9,647 nt of DNA, from positions 34,379 to 44,025 of the forward strand of contig DDSR01000446.1 of NCBI GenBank assembly GCA_002343455.1. The letters are read 5' to 3'. This DNA comes from Deltaproteobacteria bacterium UBA2385. Its GTDB lineage: Bacteria > Myxococcota_A > UBA796 > UBA2385. Position numbers and translations under genes: made by a program. Numbering within the stretch: the stretch's first letter is position 1; each line of letters starts with the position of its first letter. Under the pieces are notes generated by a model. It saw only the letters and a list, made by a program, of their open reading frames with translations. It was not told the origin of the DNA and did not search any database. Below, piece after piece: positions 1-7,701 of the stretch.

Positions 1-1
1 T

Positions 2-1498
2 CGCTGGGGTCCGCTGGTGGCCAGCCAGGTCCGGCCGATCGAGAGCCTGGCCCTTGGCCCGCTGCACCTGCCGCTGGCGGTCAACGCCTACACCGGCGGC
101 CCCCCGGACTGGCCGGCCCGGCTGCTGTGGGTGCTGAGCGGGAGCCGCTCCGCTGTCACCGCCCTGCAGGTCCTCTTCGGCGGCGTGCTGATCGCCCTGG
201 TCCACCGCTTCCTCAGCCTGCGCGCCACCGAGGCGGCCGCCAACGCCGCCGCCCTGCTGCTGGCCACCGACTGGGCCTTCCTCTTCTACCGCAAGGTGCT
301 GGGCGGCACCGAGATCGCCCTGCAAGCGGCCGGCCTGCTCTGCCTGTGGGCCTTGTGGAGCCGCCGCTGGGGAGGGGGCCGCCACGGGCTCCTCGCCCTG
401 GGCATCGGCATCGGCCTGGGCGTGATGGCCAAGATCACCTTCCTCTTCACCCTGCTGGCGCTGCTGGCCGCCGCGCTGCTGACGCGCTGGGACAAGCCCG
501 CCCTCAACCCCCCCCTCAGCCGCGGCCTGTGGACGGGGGGGCTGGCCGTCCTGCTGCTCACCAGCCCGCTCTGGCTGAGCGCCCTGCACCACGGCCTCGC
601 GCTGGACGCGCACATCTACAGCCACGACTTCCCCCAGATGCAGGTCAAGCGGGTGCTCTCGGCGCTCAGCGGCGGCTCCGGACCCAGCCGCGAGGGGGTC
701 TCCAACCTCTGGCTGTACATCAGCGAGCCGCTGGCCTTCTTCGGGCCTGCCTACGGCCTCCCCTCCCCTCCCCCGCCCTCGCCCGCGCGCCTGGGCGGCT
801 TCGTTCTGGTGCTGGCCGGGATCGCCCTCGGCTGGAGAGGCCGCCACCCGACCCCCCACGAGGCCCTGCTGCGCTTCTGCTCGGTCTACCTCCTCCTGCA
901 GCTGGGCCTGCTCTGGCTGGCGGCCCGCGACCTCCACCAGCTCGCCCAGGCCGCGCCCACGATCGCCATCACCGCCGGGCTCGCCCTCAGCCAGCTCGCC
1001 AGCAGCGTCGGCCCCGCCCGCAGCCTCCGCCACCGGGCCCTGGCGCTGGCCCTCTGCCTGCCGCTGGCGACCGCCGGGGTGCTCTCCCTCGCCCGCACCG
1101 ACGAGGTCGTCCGGCAGCTGCCCGTGCCCAGCTTCACCGAGCGGGGGCAGGCCGCGATCGTCGCGCTGTTGCGGAGCGAGGGGGTCAGCCGGCTGCTGGT
1201 GGCCGACTACGAGTCCTACGGCATGCTGGAGCTGCGGGCGCCCGAGATCGAGGTCCTGCACGCCTGGCCGGCGGTCACCGGCAAGGGCAGCCGCGCCCTG
1301 CCCGAGCTGCTGCGCGCGGCCGAGGGCGCCCACCTGCTGGTGATGCGGGCCAGCCAGCCGATGGGCTACAACCTGCGCCCCAGCGAGCGGCAGGTTCAGG
1401 AGGGGGCCGCCGCCCTGGGCCTGAGCGCCACGCGGCTGGGAGAGGTCCGGGCCGCCGATGGCGAGGAGGGCGCCGTCCTGTACGCCATCGGCCGCTGA
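2..1498 (+). CDS. GT39/ArnT-like membrane glycosyltransferase, 5' end outside the window
   Basis: Multi-pass membrane protein of the glycosyltransferase 39 / ArnT-PMT type, which transfers sugars from polyprenyl-phosphate donors on the outer face of the inner membrane. The frame is open to the left edge (residues RWGPL precede the first GTG at 17), so that GTG is probably internal. The first membrane segment and the catalytic acidic residues usual near the N-terminus would lie upstream and cannot be checked. Counting from the GTG, hydrophobic segments lie near residues 48-65, 75-92, 100-114, 124-155, 174-190, 260-272, 285-302, 312-328 and 340-358. The order of a short re-entrant start, an aromatic segment (DWAFLFYRKVLGG) and a GLGVMAKITFLF helix resembles GT39 proteins. 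A soluble domain of about 130 residues follows from 365. Substrate cannot be told. An undefined GT39-like integral membrane protein is the main alternative. Confidence 0.65.
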   Translation, partial: RWGPLVASQVRPIESLALGPLHLPLAVNAYTGGPPDWPARLLWVLSGSRSAVTALQVLFGGVLIALVHRFLSLRATEAAANAAALLLATDWAFLFYRKVLGGTEIALQAAGLLCLWALWSRRWGGGRHGLLALGIGIGLGVMAKITFLFTLLALLAAALLTRWDKPALNPPLSRGLWTGGLAVLLLTSPLWLSALHHGLALDAHIYSHDFPQMQVKRVLSALSGGSGPSREGVSNLWLYISEPLAFFGPAYGLPSPPPPSPARLGGFVLVLAGIALGWRGRHPTPHEALLRFCSVYLLLQLGLLWLAARDLHQLAQAAPTIAITAGLALSQLASSVGPARSLRHRALALALCLPLATAGVLSLARTDEVVRQLPVPSFTERGQAAIVALLRSEGVSRLLVADYESYGMLELRAPEIEVLHAWPAVTGKGSRALPELLRAAEGAHLLVMRASQPMGYNLRPSERQVQEGAAALGLSATRLGEVRAADGEEGAVLYAIGR

Positions 1499-1507
1499 GT
1501 CTCAGCG
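1493..1507. repeat. Palindrome spanning both convergent stop codons
   Basis: CGCTGAG-T-CTCAGCG is a perfect 7-bp inverted repeat centred at 1500. One TGA lies in each arm: 1496-1498 for the plus-strand gene and 1504-1502 for the minus-strand gene. As RNA it would form about a 6-bp stem with a 3-base loop. It lacks a T-run on either side, so it is at best a weak bidirectional stop structure. Confidence 0.4.
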
Positions 1508-2497
1508 CAGGGCCAGCGACCCGTCCAGCATGGCGGCGAGGCGGAGCTGCTCGACCTTGAAGGCCTCCAAGGTGGCGCCCGTGAGCTGCTGCTGCTCGAG
1601 CTTGTGGTAGTCGAGCGGATCGACGACCTTGTCGCCCTTGTGGAGCTCGTAGTGCAGGTGCGGCGCGGTCGAGCGGCCGGTGTTGCCCGAGAGGGCGATG
1701 ACCTGCCCCTTGGTGATGCGGCTGCCCGCCTCGACCTTGTTCTCGGCGAGGTGCAGCAGCTTGACGAGGTGGCCGTCGTCGAGCTGGAGCTCCATGCAGT
1801 TGCCGTTGGCGGTCCAGTTCCAGTTGGTGCGGGTGACCGTGCCCGAGGCGGGGGCCAGCACCTCGGTCCCGACCGGGGCCTTGAAGTCCATGCCCTTGTG
1901 GGTCGGCCGGTCCTTCAGCAGGGCGGTGATCTGCTCGTAGCGCTGGATCGGCCCTCCCATCAGGCGGCGCTCGACCCCGCGACCGGTGCTGTCCCAGTAG
2001 ACGGCGAAGGGCTCGCCGGGGGCCTGCCACTTCCAGGCCTCCAGCGTCGTGCCCAGCTTGCGCGAGTGGTAGCGAGCGGCCAGCACCTCGACCACGCTCT
2101 CGGGGTGGGGGCGCCAGATCACCTCGACCTGATCGCCCTTCTGCAGGTCCCGGCGGAGGTCCAGCTCCCAGACGAAGAGGCGGGCGTAGGCCGCGGCGAG
2201 GGCGTCTCCCTGCTCGCCCGCCGCGTTCTGCAGGGTGCGGGCGAGGCTGTGGTCGACATCGGCCTTGGTGATCTGCCAGCCGTCGGGCAGGGCCACCGGC
2301 GCGGCAGGGGCAACAGGGGCCAGGCTCGCAACCGGAGCAGGCTCAGCCGTCGCCTCGGCGGCCGCCGCGACAGCTTCCGCCTCGGTCTCGCCATCCGGAG
2401 AGGAGGGGCGATCCAGGACCATCACGAGGTTCAGCGCCAGGGAGGTACCGAGGAGGACGTAGAGCAGCCAGGGCTTGCCGAGGGGGGGATTGAACAC
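1502..2497 (-). CDS. Membrane-anchored M23 metalloendopeptidase (MepM/Csd3-like)
   Basis: Zinc peptidase expected to cut peptidoglycan cross-bridges in the periplasm. Of 331 residues, 10-28 form one transmembrane anchor or uncleaved signal. Residues 35-72 are an Ala/Glu/Pro-rich linker. Residues 75-195 resemble the substrate-guarding middle domain of MepM/Csd3 proteins (RLFVWELDLRRDLQKGD). Residues 196-298 form the lysostaphin-type domain. The zinc and catalytic residues are all present: H200 and D204 (HKGMD), H249 (LLHL), and H280 and H282 (HLHYEL), so it should be active rather than a degenerate activator. The start is GTG with GAGGT four bases before it; an in-frame stop lies 33 bases upstream of that GTG, leaving no better start. 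It lies 62 bases after the acyltransferase gene with its own promoter, and converges on the GT39-like gene. The hydrolysed bond is not determinable from sequence. Confidence 0.9.
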   Translation of the reverse strand: MFNPPLGKPWLLYVLLGTSLALNLVMVLDRPSSPDGETEAEAVAAAAEATAEPAPVASLAPVAPAAPVALPDGWQITKADVDHSLARTLQNAAGEQGDALAAAYARLFVWELDLRRDLQKGDQVEVIWRPHPESVVEVLAARYHSRKLGTTLEAWKWQAPGEPFAVYWDSTGRGVERRLMGGPIQRYEQITALLKDRPTHKGMDFKAPVGTEVLAPASGTVTRTNWNWTANGNCMELQLDDGHLVKLLHLAENKVEAGSRITKGQVIALSGNTGRSTAPHLHYELHKGDKVVDPLDYHKLEQQQLTGATLEAFKVEQLRLAAMLDGSLALR

Positions 2498-2511
2498 GAT
2501 GACCTCACGAC

Positions 2512-2526
2512 GATGGTTCGACCATC
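2512..2526. repeat. Perfect inverted repeat overlapping the M23 promoter -10
   Basis: GATGGT-TCG-ACCATC: 6-bp arms with a 3-base centre. It covers part of the -10 hexamer and the expected transcription start of the M23 gene, where a repressor operator would sit. It could also form a small hairpin at the very 5' end of the mRNA. Confidence 0.5.
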
Positions 2527-2552
2527 TTCACGAGTTGCTATTGGCCTGTCAA
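2524..2552 (-). promoter_or_regulatory. Sigma70-type promoter for the M23 peptidase gene
   Basis: On the minus strand a perfect TTGACA (2552-2547) is followed after 17 bases by GAAGAT (2529-2524), a weak match to the -10. Transcription would start near 2517, about 20 bases before the GTG start. The stretch is an AT-richer island in a very GC-rich window, which adds weight. Seen directly in sequence; activity is inferred. Confidence 0.55.
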
Positions 2553-2559
2553 GAGCCAA

Positions 2560-2560
<1 letters not shown>
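2540..2560. repeat. Inverted repeat flanking the M23 promoter -35
   Basis: ATTGGC (2540-2545) and GCCAAT (2555-2560) are perfect 6-bp arms separated by 9 bases that contain the TTGACA hexamer. The right arm ends on the last base of the acyltransferase stop codon. There is no following T-run, so it is not a good terminator; an operator or chance are the options. Confidence 0.4.
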
Positions 2561-3417
<857 letters not shown>

Positions 3418-3468
3418 CGGCTACCTGAGGTCGGGCGCCCACCCGCCGCAGCGGGCGGACCCGGCAAG

Positions 3469-4566
3469 TCAGAGGCTGTACATCATGTACTGGAGGACCT
3501 GCAGGATCTCGGCGTTGGCGTTCTTGGCCACGCGGAAGGTGCTGTAGGCGACCCGGCCTTCGCCGCTGCTGAAGCTGACCAGCAGGGGGACCTGCGGCAG
3601 CGTGTAGGTCGCGGTGCCGACGCGGTAGGAGATGTTGCCCTTGAGGTGGATGGTCACCGCGTCGGTGTCGACGCTCTCGATCGGGGCCCAGACGGGCAGG
3701 TCGTACTCGATCGGGAGGTAGTCGGCGTCCAGCCACTCGGCCAGGTTCGGGTCGAAGACCGCGGCGTTGACGATGCCGTACTCGCCGAGCTGGGCGGCGT
3801 CGGGCACCCCGTCGTCGCCGACGAAGTCCAGCCGATCCGGCCAGCCCTGCTCGATGACATCGTAGGACCAGTCACTGGCGTAGATCGAGCCGCCGCTGCG
3901 GACGTACTCGCGCAGGTTCTCCTGCACCAGCTCGAAGTCCTCGACCACCTTGGGGTCTTCCTCGTAGCCTTCGTAGTTGTAGAAGATGCCCTCTTCCTCG
4001 TGGCCGCCGTCGAAGAAGATGACGTCGTAGGAGAGCAGGGTGTTGAGGTCGGACATGAAGCCCAGCAGCTCGCCCCGGCTGAGGCCGTCGATCTCGTCGT
4101 AGTTGGCGAAGCCCATGCTCTGGATGACCCGGGCGAAGTCGTCGTAGCTGCCCTTGACGATGGCCACGTTGATCTGGAGCGGGTCGAAGCAGGGCGGGTC
4201 GTCCAGGGTGACCGTCGCGCCATCGCCGACGTAGACGCCCTGGGACATCTGGTCGTCGAGGGGGACGTAGCCGTGGTAGACGTAGATGTCGTACTGGGCG
4301 TCACCCGGCAGGTCCTCGATCAGCCAGTAGCCGTCCCGGTCGGTGAAGACGGTGCGGGTCTCGAGGATCTGGTCCCCGTTGGTGACGTGGGTGTAGACCG
4401 TGGCGTCCTGCAGCCATGACTTGCCGGAAGGGTCGCAGACCCGGCCGCCGATCTTGCCCGGCGAGACGGAGACGTTCTCGTCGGGGATCTTGAAGAAACC
4501 GTCGTCGGTTTGGCACGCAGAGAGCGTGAGGGTGGCAAGCACGATGAGGGGAGTGGGTAGACGCAT
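3469..4566 (-). CDS. Two-domain lipoprotein: regulatory-like beta domain plus GATase-like domain
   Basis: No specific function is recognised. The 365 residues begin with a lipoprotein signal (LSAC lipobox, lipidated C18), so the mature protein sits on the periplasmic side of a membrane. Residues 38-125 look like a carboxypeptidase-regulatory-like beta sandwich (GGRVCDPSGK at the front, TDRDGYWLIEDLP in the middle). Residues 131-365 alternate strand and helix in the manner of a class I glutamine amidotransferase/ThuA-like fold: NVAIVKG, YDVIFFDGG, YVRSGGSIYASDW and a final GRVAYSTFRVAKNA block before an amphipathic helix. No catalytic Cys-His-Glu set of glutamine amidotransferases can be traced, so a binding role seems more likely than catalysis. 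The protein is acidic and rich in Asp, Tyr and Glu. The ATG has a textbook AAGGAG five bases upstream and a promoter just before it. The architecture resembles myxobacterial lipoproteins. Confidence 0.8.
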   Translation of the reverse strand: MRLPTPLIVLATLTLSACQTDDGFFKIPDENVSVSPGKIGGRVCDPSGKSWLQDATVYTHVTNGDQILETRTVFTDRDGYWLIEDLPGDAQYDIYVYHGYVPLDDQMSQGVYVGDGATVTLDDPPCFDPLQINVAIVKGSYDDFARVIQSMGFANYDEIDGLSRGELLGFMSDLNTLLSYDVIFFDGGHEEEGIFYNYEGYEEDPKVVEDFELVQENLREYVRSGGSIYASDWSYDVIEQGWPDRLDFVGDDGVPDAAQLGEYGIVNAAVFDPNLAEWLDADYLPIEYDLPVWAPIESVDTDAVTIHLKGNISYRVGTATYTLPQVPLLVSFSSGEGRVAYSTFRVAKNANAEILQVLQYMMYSL

Positions 4567-4590
4567 GGTGACTCCTTGTCCGGCGAGTTC

Positions 4591-4620
4591 AGTCTACACG
4601 GCTTGTCTGGCGGAAGTCAA
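4591..4620 (-). promoter_or_regulatory. Sigma70-type promoter for the lipoprotein gene
   Basis: On the minus strand TTGACT (4620-4615) is followed after 18 bases by TAGACT (4596-4591). The expected start near 4584 gives a leader of about 18 bases that holds the AAGGAG ribosome site (4577-4572) and the ATG at 4566. The -35 hexamer contains the moaC stop codon. Two decent hexamers in a 70% GC context, correctly placed before a gene, make this credible. Confidence 0.55.
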
Positions 4621-5129
4621 CAACCATCTTCATCGGCCTGCCACACTCCCGACCGCCCGCCGCGCTTCTCCAGCAGGCGCACCCCCTCGATGACCATGCC
4701 GCGATCCACCGCCTTCAGCATGTCGTAGACCGTCAGGGCGGCGGCGCTGACCGCGGTCAGGGCCTCCATCTCGACCCCGGTGCGCCAGCGGGTCCGCACG
4801 GTGGCCCGGATGCGGACCCGGCCTCCCTGGTCAGGGCCTGGGTCCTCGGCAAGCACCTGGAGCTCGACCCCGTCCAGGGGCAGCGGGTGGCAGAGCGGGA
4901 TCAGCTCGGCGGCCCGCTTGGCGCCCTGGATCCCGGCCAGCCGGGCGATCGCCATCACATCCCCCTTGGCGGCGCCTCCCTCGCGGGCGAGGCGAAGGGC
5001 CAGGGCGCTCATCCGCACGGCCCCCTCGGCGATGGCGAGGCGCTCGGTGTCGGCCTTCTCGCCCACATCGACCATTCGCGGGTGCCCGGCCTCGTCGAGG
5101 TGGGTCAGCCCGCCGCTCTTGTCGCTCAC
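4617..5129 (-). CDS. moaC: Cyclic pyranopterin monophosphate synthase MoaC
   Basis: Second step of molybdenum cofactor synthesis: converts the MoaA product (3',8-cyclo-7,8-dihydro-GTP) to cyclic pyranopterin monophosphate in the cytosol. The 170 residues match MoaC from end to end (E. coli 161): [18 protein letters not shown] near the start, [24 protein letters not shown] and [11 protein letters not shown]. The residues equivalent to the E. coli active site K51, H77, E112, E114, D128 and K131 are present as K55, H81, E120, E122, D136 and K139. The frame is open further upstream, but the start chosen is the GTG at 5129, preceded by GGAGG four bases away; the upstream residues are Pro/Arg-rich out-of-frame reading of rlmI. 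Start and rlmI stop overlap as GTGA, so translation is probably coupled. No other moa or moe gene is in the window. Confidence 0.95.
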   Translation of the reverse strand: MSDKSGGLTHLDEAGHPRMVDVGEKADTERLAIAEGAVRMSALALRLAREGGAAKGDVMAIARLAGIQGAKRAAELIPLCHPLPLDGVELQVLAEDPGPDQGGRVRIRATVRTRWRTGVEMEALTAVSAAALTVYDMLKAVDRGMVIEGVRLLEKRGGRSGVWQADEDGC

Positions 5130-6331
5130 GACGCCTCCACGCGAAAGACGAGGTGCTTGAGGTAGCGGGTCTCGGGCATGCTGGGGTGGACCGGGTGGTC
5201 GGGCCCCTGCTCGCCCCGCCGCACCAGCCGCAGGCTGAGGCCGAGCTCGGCGGCGGCGATCAGGATCTCGCCCAGGAAGCGCTCCTCCTCGATGTGGTGG
5301 CTGCACGAGCTGCTGAAGAGCAGGCCTCCGGGTGTCACGAGCTGCAAGGCCAGCCGGTTGACCTGGCGGTAGCCTCGCAAGGCGGCACCGGCGTCCTTGC
5401 GGCTCTTGGCGAAGGCTGGAGGGTCGATCATCACCCGCTCGAAGCGCTGGCCCTCGCGGGCCATGGTCTCCATCACCTGGCGGGCGTCGCCCTGGATCAC
5501 CCGCAGGCGCTCGCCCAGGCCGTTGTCCTGGCCGTGTCGGGCGATCAGCTCGGCCGCCCGCGGAGAGCTGTCCACCGCCACCGCCGAGCTGGCGCCGGCC
5601 AGCAGCGCCTGCACCGCCCAGGCGCCGGTGTGGGCGTAGGCGTCGAGCACCCGGCAGCCGCCGCAGCGGGCCGCACCCCAGGCCCGGTTCTCGACCTGAT
5701 CCAGGAAGAAGCCAGTCTTCTGGCCGTGAAAGGGGTCGACCCGAAAGCGGGCGGCGCCCTCGGCGATGCTCAGCTCGGCCGGCACCTCGCCGAACCAGGT
5801 CTCGACCTGCTGCGGGAGGCCCTCCAGGGCCCGCACGGAGAGGTCGTTGCGCAGCACCCCGCCGGCCGGCGAGAGCACCGCCTGCACGGCCTGCTGGAGC
5901 AACTCGCGCCGCTGATCCAGGCCCAGGCTGGTGAGCTGGGCGACCACGATCGGGCCGCCGCCTTCCAGGGGCTGGTAGCGGTCCAGGACCAGCCCGCTGA
6001 GGCCGTCCCCGTCTCCGCTGACCACCCGGACGCTCTGCCGCCCCGGGAGCACCGCGGCGCGGGCCCGCCAGGCCTGGGCGAGGCGCTGCTCGTAGAAGCC
6101 GACGCTGTCCAGGTCGTCGGAGCGGTCGCGGGAGAGCAGCCGGATGGCGATCAGCGAGGCCGGGTTGGCCAGCCCCTGGCCGATGAAGCGCCCGCGGGCG
6201 TCGACGACGCTGACCACGCCGCCCGGCGGGAGCTGCCGGGCCTGGACGGCCAGCTCGTCGGCGAAGACCCAGGCGTGGCCCCGGGACACCCGGCGCTCAC
6301 CCCCCGGACGCAGGGCTACGGTCAGGCTCAT
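5126..6331 (-). CDS. rlmI: RlmI-type 23S rRNA 5-methylcytosine methyltransferase
   Basis: SAM-dependent methyltransferase of the RlmI/COG1092 family; the E. coli member methylates C1962 of 23S rRNA. The 401 residues hold an N-terminal PUA domain (about 1-75, with [13 protein letters not shown]), a central domain, and a Rossmann methyltransferase domain from about 185. Visible motifs are the family signature [10 protein letters not shown] (203-212), the SAM loop region [12 protein letters not shown] (228-239), motif [10 protein letters not shown] (303-310) and motif VI SSSCSHH (340-346), with C343 the expected catalytic cysteine. Length is as in the family. The ATG lies 10 bases after the arcA stop, with no clear Shine-Dalgarno sequence in the CCGCCTCCC leader, so it may depend on ribosomes finishing arcA. 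It overlaps moaC by 4 bases. The target base is inferred from the family; a neighbouring COG1092 specificity is possible. Confidence 0.88.
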   Translation of the reverse strand: MSLTVALRPGGERRVSRGHAWVFADELAVQARQLPPGGVVSVVDARGRFIGQGLANPASLIAIRLLSRDRSDDLDSVGFYEQRLAQAWRARAAVLPGRQSVRVVSGDGDGLSGLVLDRYQPLEGGGPIVVAQLTSLGLDQRRELLQQAVQAVLSPAGGVLRNDLSVRALEGLPQQVETWFGEVPAELSIAEGAARFRVDPFHGQKTGFFLDQVENRAWGAARCGGCRVLDAYAHTGAWAVQALLAGASSAVAVDSSPRAAELIARHGQDNGLGERLRVIQGDARQVMETMAREGQRFERVMIDPPAFAKSRKDAGAALRGYRQVNRLALQLVTPGGLLFSSSCSHHIEEERFLGEILIAAAELGLSLRLVRRGEQGPDHPVHPSMPETRYLKHLVFRVEAS

Positions 6332-6341
6332 GGGAGGCGGC

Positions 6342-7616
6342 TCATAGCGGGTCGCGCAGCAGGGGCAGGGTGAGGCAGCGGGGGCCGCCGCGGCCGCGGG
6401 AGAGCTCGTGGCCCTCGATATGCACGGCGTATCGCCGCCCGCTGGCCAGCAGGGCGTCGGGATCGTCGTGGAAGTCGCGCGAGAGCTCCGAGATGAAGAC
6501 GGAGGGCGTGACCACCCGGAAGCCGGCCTCGCTCATGGCCCGACCGGTGAACTCGTTGCGCTGGTAGCCGATCACCACGCCGGGACCGAGGGCCACGTAG
6601 TTGGCGCCGTCGGTCCACTGCTCGCGGCGACCGTGGATGGGGTGACCGGCCCCGCAGAGCACCGGGCTGAGGACATGCCCGTTCTCGGCCAGGGCGTGCA
6701 GCAGATCGCCCTCGTACTGGTCGACGACGATCTCGCCGTCCTTGCGCCGCAGGCCGACCACCTCGACCTCCTCGGCGCCGCCGGGCTCCAGGATGCGGTC
6801 GTAGACCGCGGCGGCCTGCCGGTCCAGCAGGGTGAAGACCGTGTCCAGGTGCATCGCGCTGCGCTGCTTGGGCATCTCGACGATCAGGACCCGGGTGAAG
6901 CCGTGGTCGAAGAGCTCGGCCGAGAGCAGCAGGATCATCGCCCAGGTGGTGCGCTCGCTGGCGCCGATCAGCGCGATGGTCTCCGACAGGCAGAGCACAT
7001 CGCCCCCCTCGACCGTCAGGGGAGCGGAGCCCCCGCGGGCGCGGATCCAGCGGCTGATCTCGGCCACCTGGTTGTCGGCGAAGAGCGGGTGGTGCTCCAT
7101 CACCGCCCAGGAGAGGATCGCCTCGCGCTGGCGGGCCCGACGGCGGGCGTTGCCCACCACCATCAGGTCGCCCACCACGGCGGCGAGGTCGCGGGTGAAG
7201 ATCAGGTTGGGGACCGGCGGGAAGAGCTCGGGCGCGGTCAGCGAGCCCCCCACGGTGCCGACCAGCAGGGTGGAGGTCAGCTCGCCGGCGTCGAGCTGAT
7301 CGAGCTGGTGGCCGGCGGCGGGGTGGAGGTCGTGCAGCACGCCGACCCGCTCCACCACCGAGCGGCGGAGCTCCTTGTCGCTGAGCACCTCGCGCAGCAG
7401 ATCCTCGAAGTGCAGCACCTCGGCCATGGTCTCCAGGACCGCCTGGAGCTGTTGGTGCTCCTGCAGGGCCTTGGGCACATGGACGAGATCGTCGAAGAGC
7501 AGGTAGTCGGGGCTGCCGGGATCGATGTGCCGGGGCAGCATCCGCTCCAGGGCTGGGCCCGGTGGCTGCACGACGACCCTGCGCAGGCGCCCGATCTCGC
7601 TGGTGATGCGTACCAT
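6342..7616 (-). CDS. arcA: Arginine deiminase
   Basis: Cytosolic enzyme hydrolysing L-arginine to citrulline and ammonia. The 424 residues match arginine deiminases over their length (usually 400-420). Visible motifs: PNLIFTRD (136-143, substrate Asp D143), VEGGDV (202-207, E203), SERTTW (220-225, R222), MHLDTVF (255-261, catalytic H256 and D258), REQWTDGANY (331-340), PGVVIGYQRNEFT (345-357) and the C-terminal GGPRC with nucleophile C414. All residues expected for catalysis are present. The Met that commonly follows the Cys is Leu here. The ATG is the only reasonable start because an in-frame TAG lies 9 bases upstream; the ribosome site is poor. It is the first gene of a likely arcA-rlmI-moaC transcript and diverges from the BrkB-family gene. 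No arcB, arcC or arcD is present, so use of the full energy-yielding pathway cannot be concluded. Other amidinotransferase-fold enzymes are less likely given the motif set. Confidence 0.93.
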   Translation of the reverse strand: MVRITSEIGRLRRVVVQPPGPALERMLPRHIDPGSPDYLLFDDLVHVPKALQEHQQLQAVLETMAEVLHFEDLLREVLSDKELRRSVVERVGVLHDLHPAAGHQLDQLDAGELTSTLLVGTVGGSLTAPELFPPVPNLIFTRDLAAVVGDLMVVGNARRRARQREAILSWAVMEHHPLFADNQVAEISRWIRARGGSAPLTVEGGDVLCLSETIALIGASERTTWAMILLLSAELFDHGFTRVLIVEMPKQRSAMHLDTVFTLLDRQAAAVYDRILEPGGAEEVEVVGLRRKDGEIVVDQYEGDLLHALAENGHVLSPVLCGAGHPIHGRREQWTDGANYVALGPGVVIGYQRNEFTGRAMSEAGFRVVTPSVFISELSRDFHDDPDALLASGRRYAVHIEGHELSRGRGGPRCLTLPLLRDPL

Positions 7617-7644
7617 GCGGCGAGCCTAGCCCGTTGCGCTGTCG

Positions 7645-7678
7645 CCTGCCGGGGGTGGCCCGCCGGGGGAGGCCCGCC
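7645..7678. repeat. 2.4 copies of a 14-bp GC-rich tandem repeat in the divergent intergenic region
   Basis: CCTGCCGGGGGTGG (7645-7658), CCCGCCGGGGGAGG (7659-7672) and a partial CCCGCC (7673-7678). The two full units differ at two positions. They lie between the divergent starts of arcA and the BrkB-family gene, where both promoters must be. The rest of this 85-base gap shows no convincing -10/-35 pair on either strand. Confidence 0.6.
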
Positions 7679-7701
7679 GCCCTCTGGGTTACCCGGAGGC
7701 C

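Noticed and set aside
127..1560. 477-codon plus-strand frame inside the glycosyltransferase-like gene
   Set aside because: A +1-type shadow rich in Arg/Pro/Ala/Gly. The other frame has regular hydrophobic segments and ends neatly before the convergent gene.
3442..3455. Small hairpin CCCGC-CGCA-GCGGG after the lipoprotein stop codon
   Set aside because: Only 5 bp with no T-run on either strand, and expected often at this GC content. The hairpin at 3343-3369 is a much better terminator candidate.
5130..5306. Extension of moaC upstream by 59 codons
   Set aside because: The extra residues are the Arg/Pro-rich out-of-frame reading of rlmI. MoaC homology starts just after the GTG at 5129, which has GGAGG before it.
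5153..6373. 406-codon plus-strand open frame opposite rlmI
   Set aside because: Antisense shadow of a well-supported methyltransferase gene, with low-complexity composition.
7617..7701. Search for an Anr/FNR box (TTGAT-N4-ATCAA) or sigma70 hexamers before arcA
   Set aside because: Neither strand of this GC-rich gap contains a recognisable match, so no anaerobic control site is claimed.
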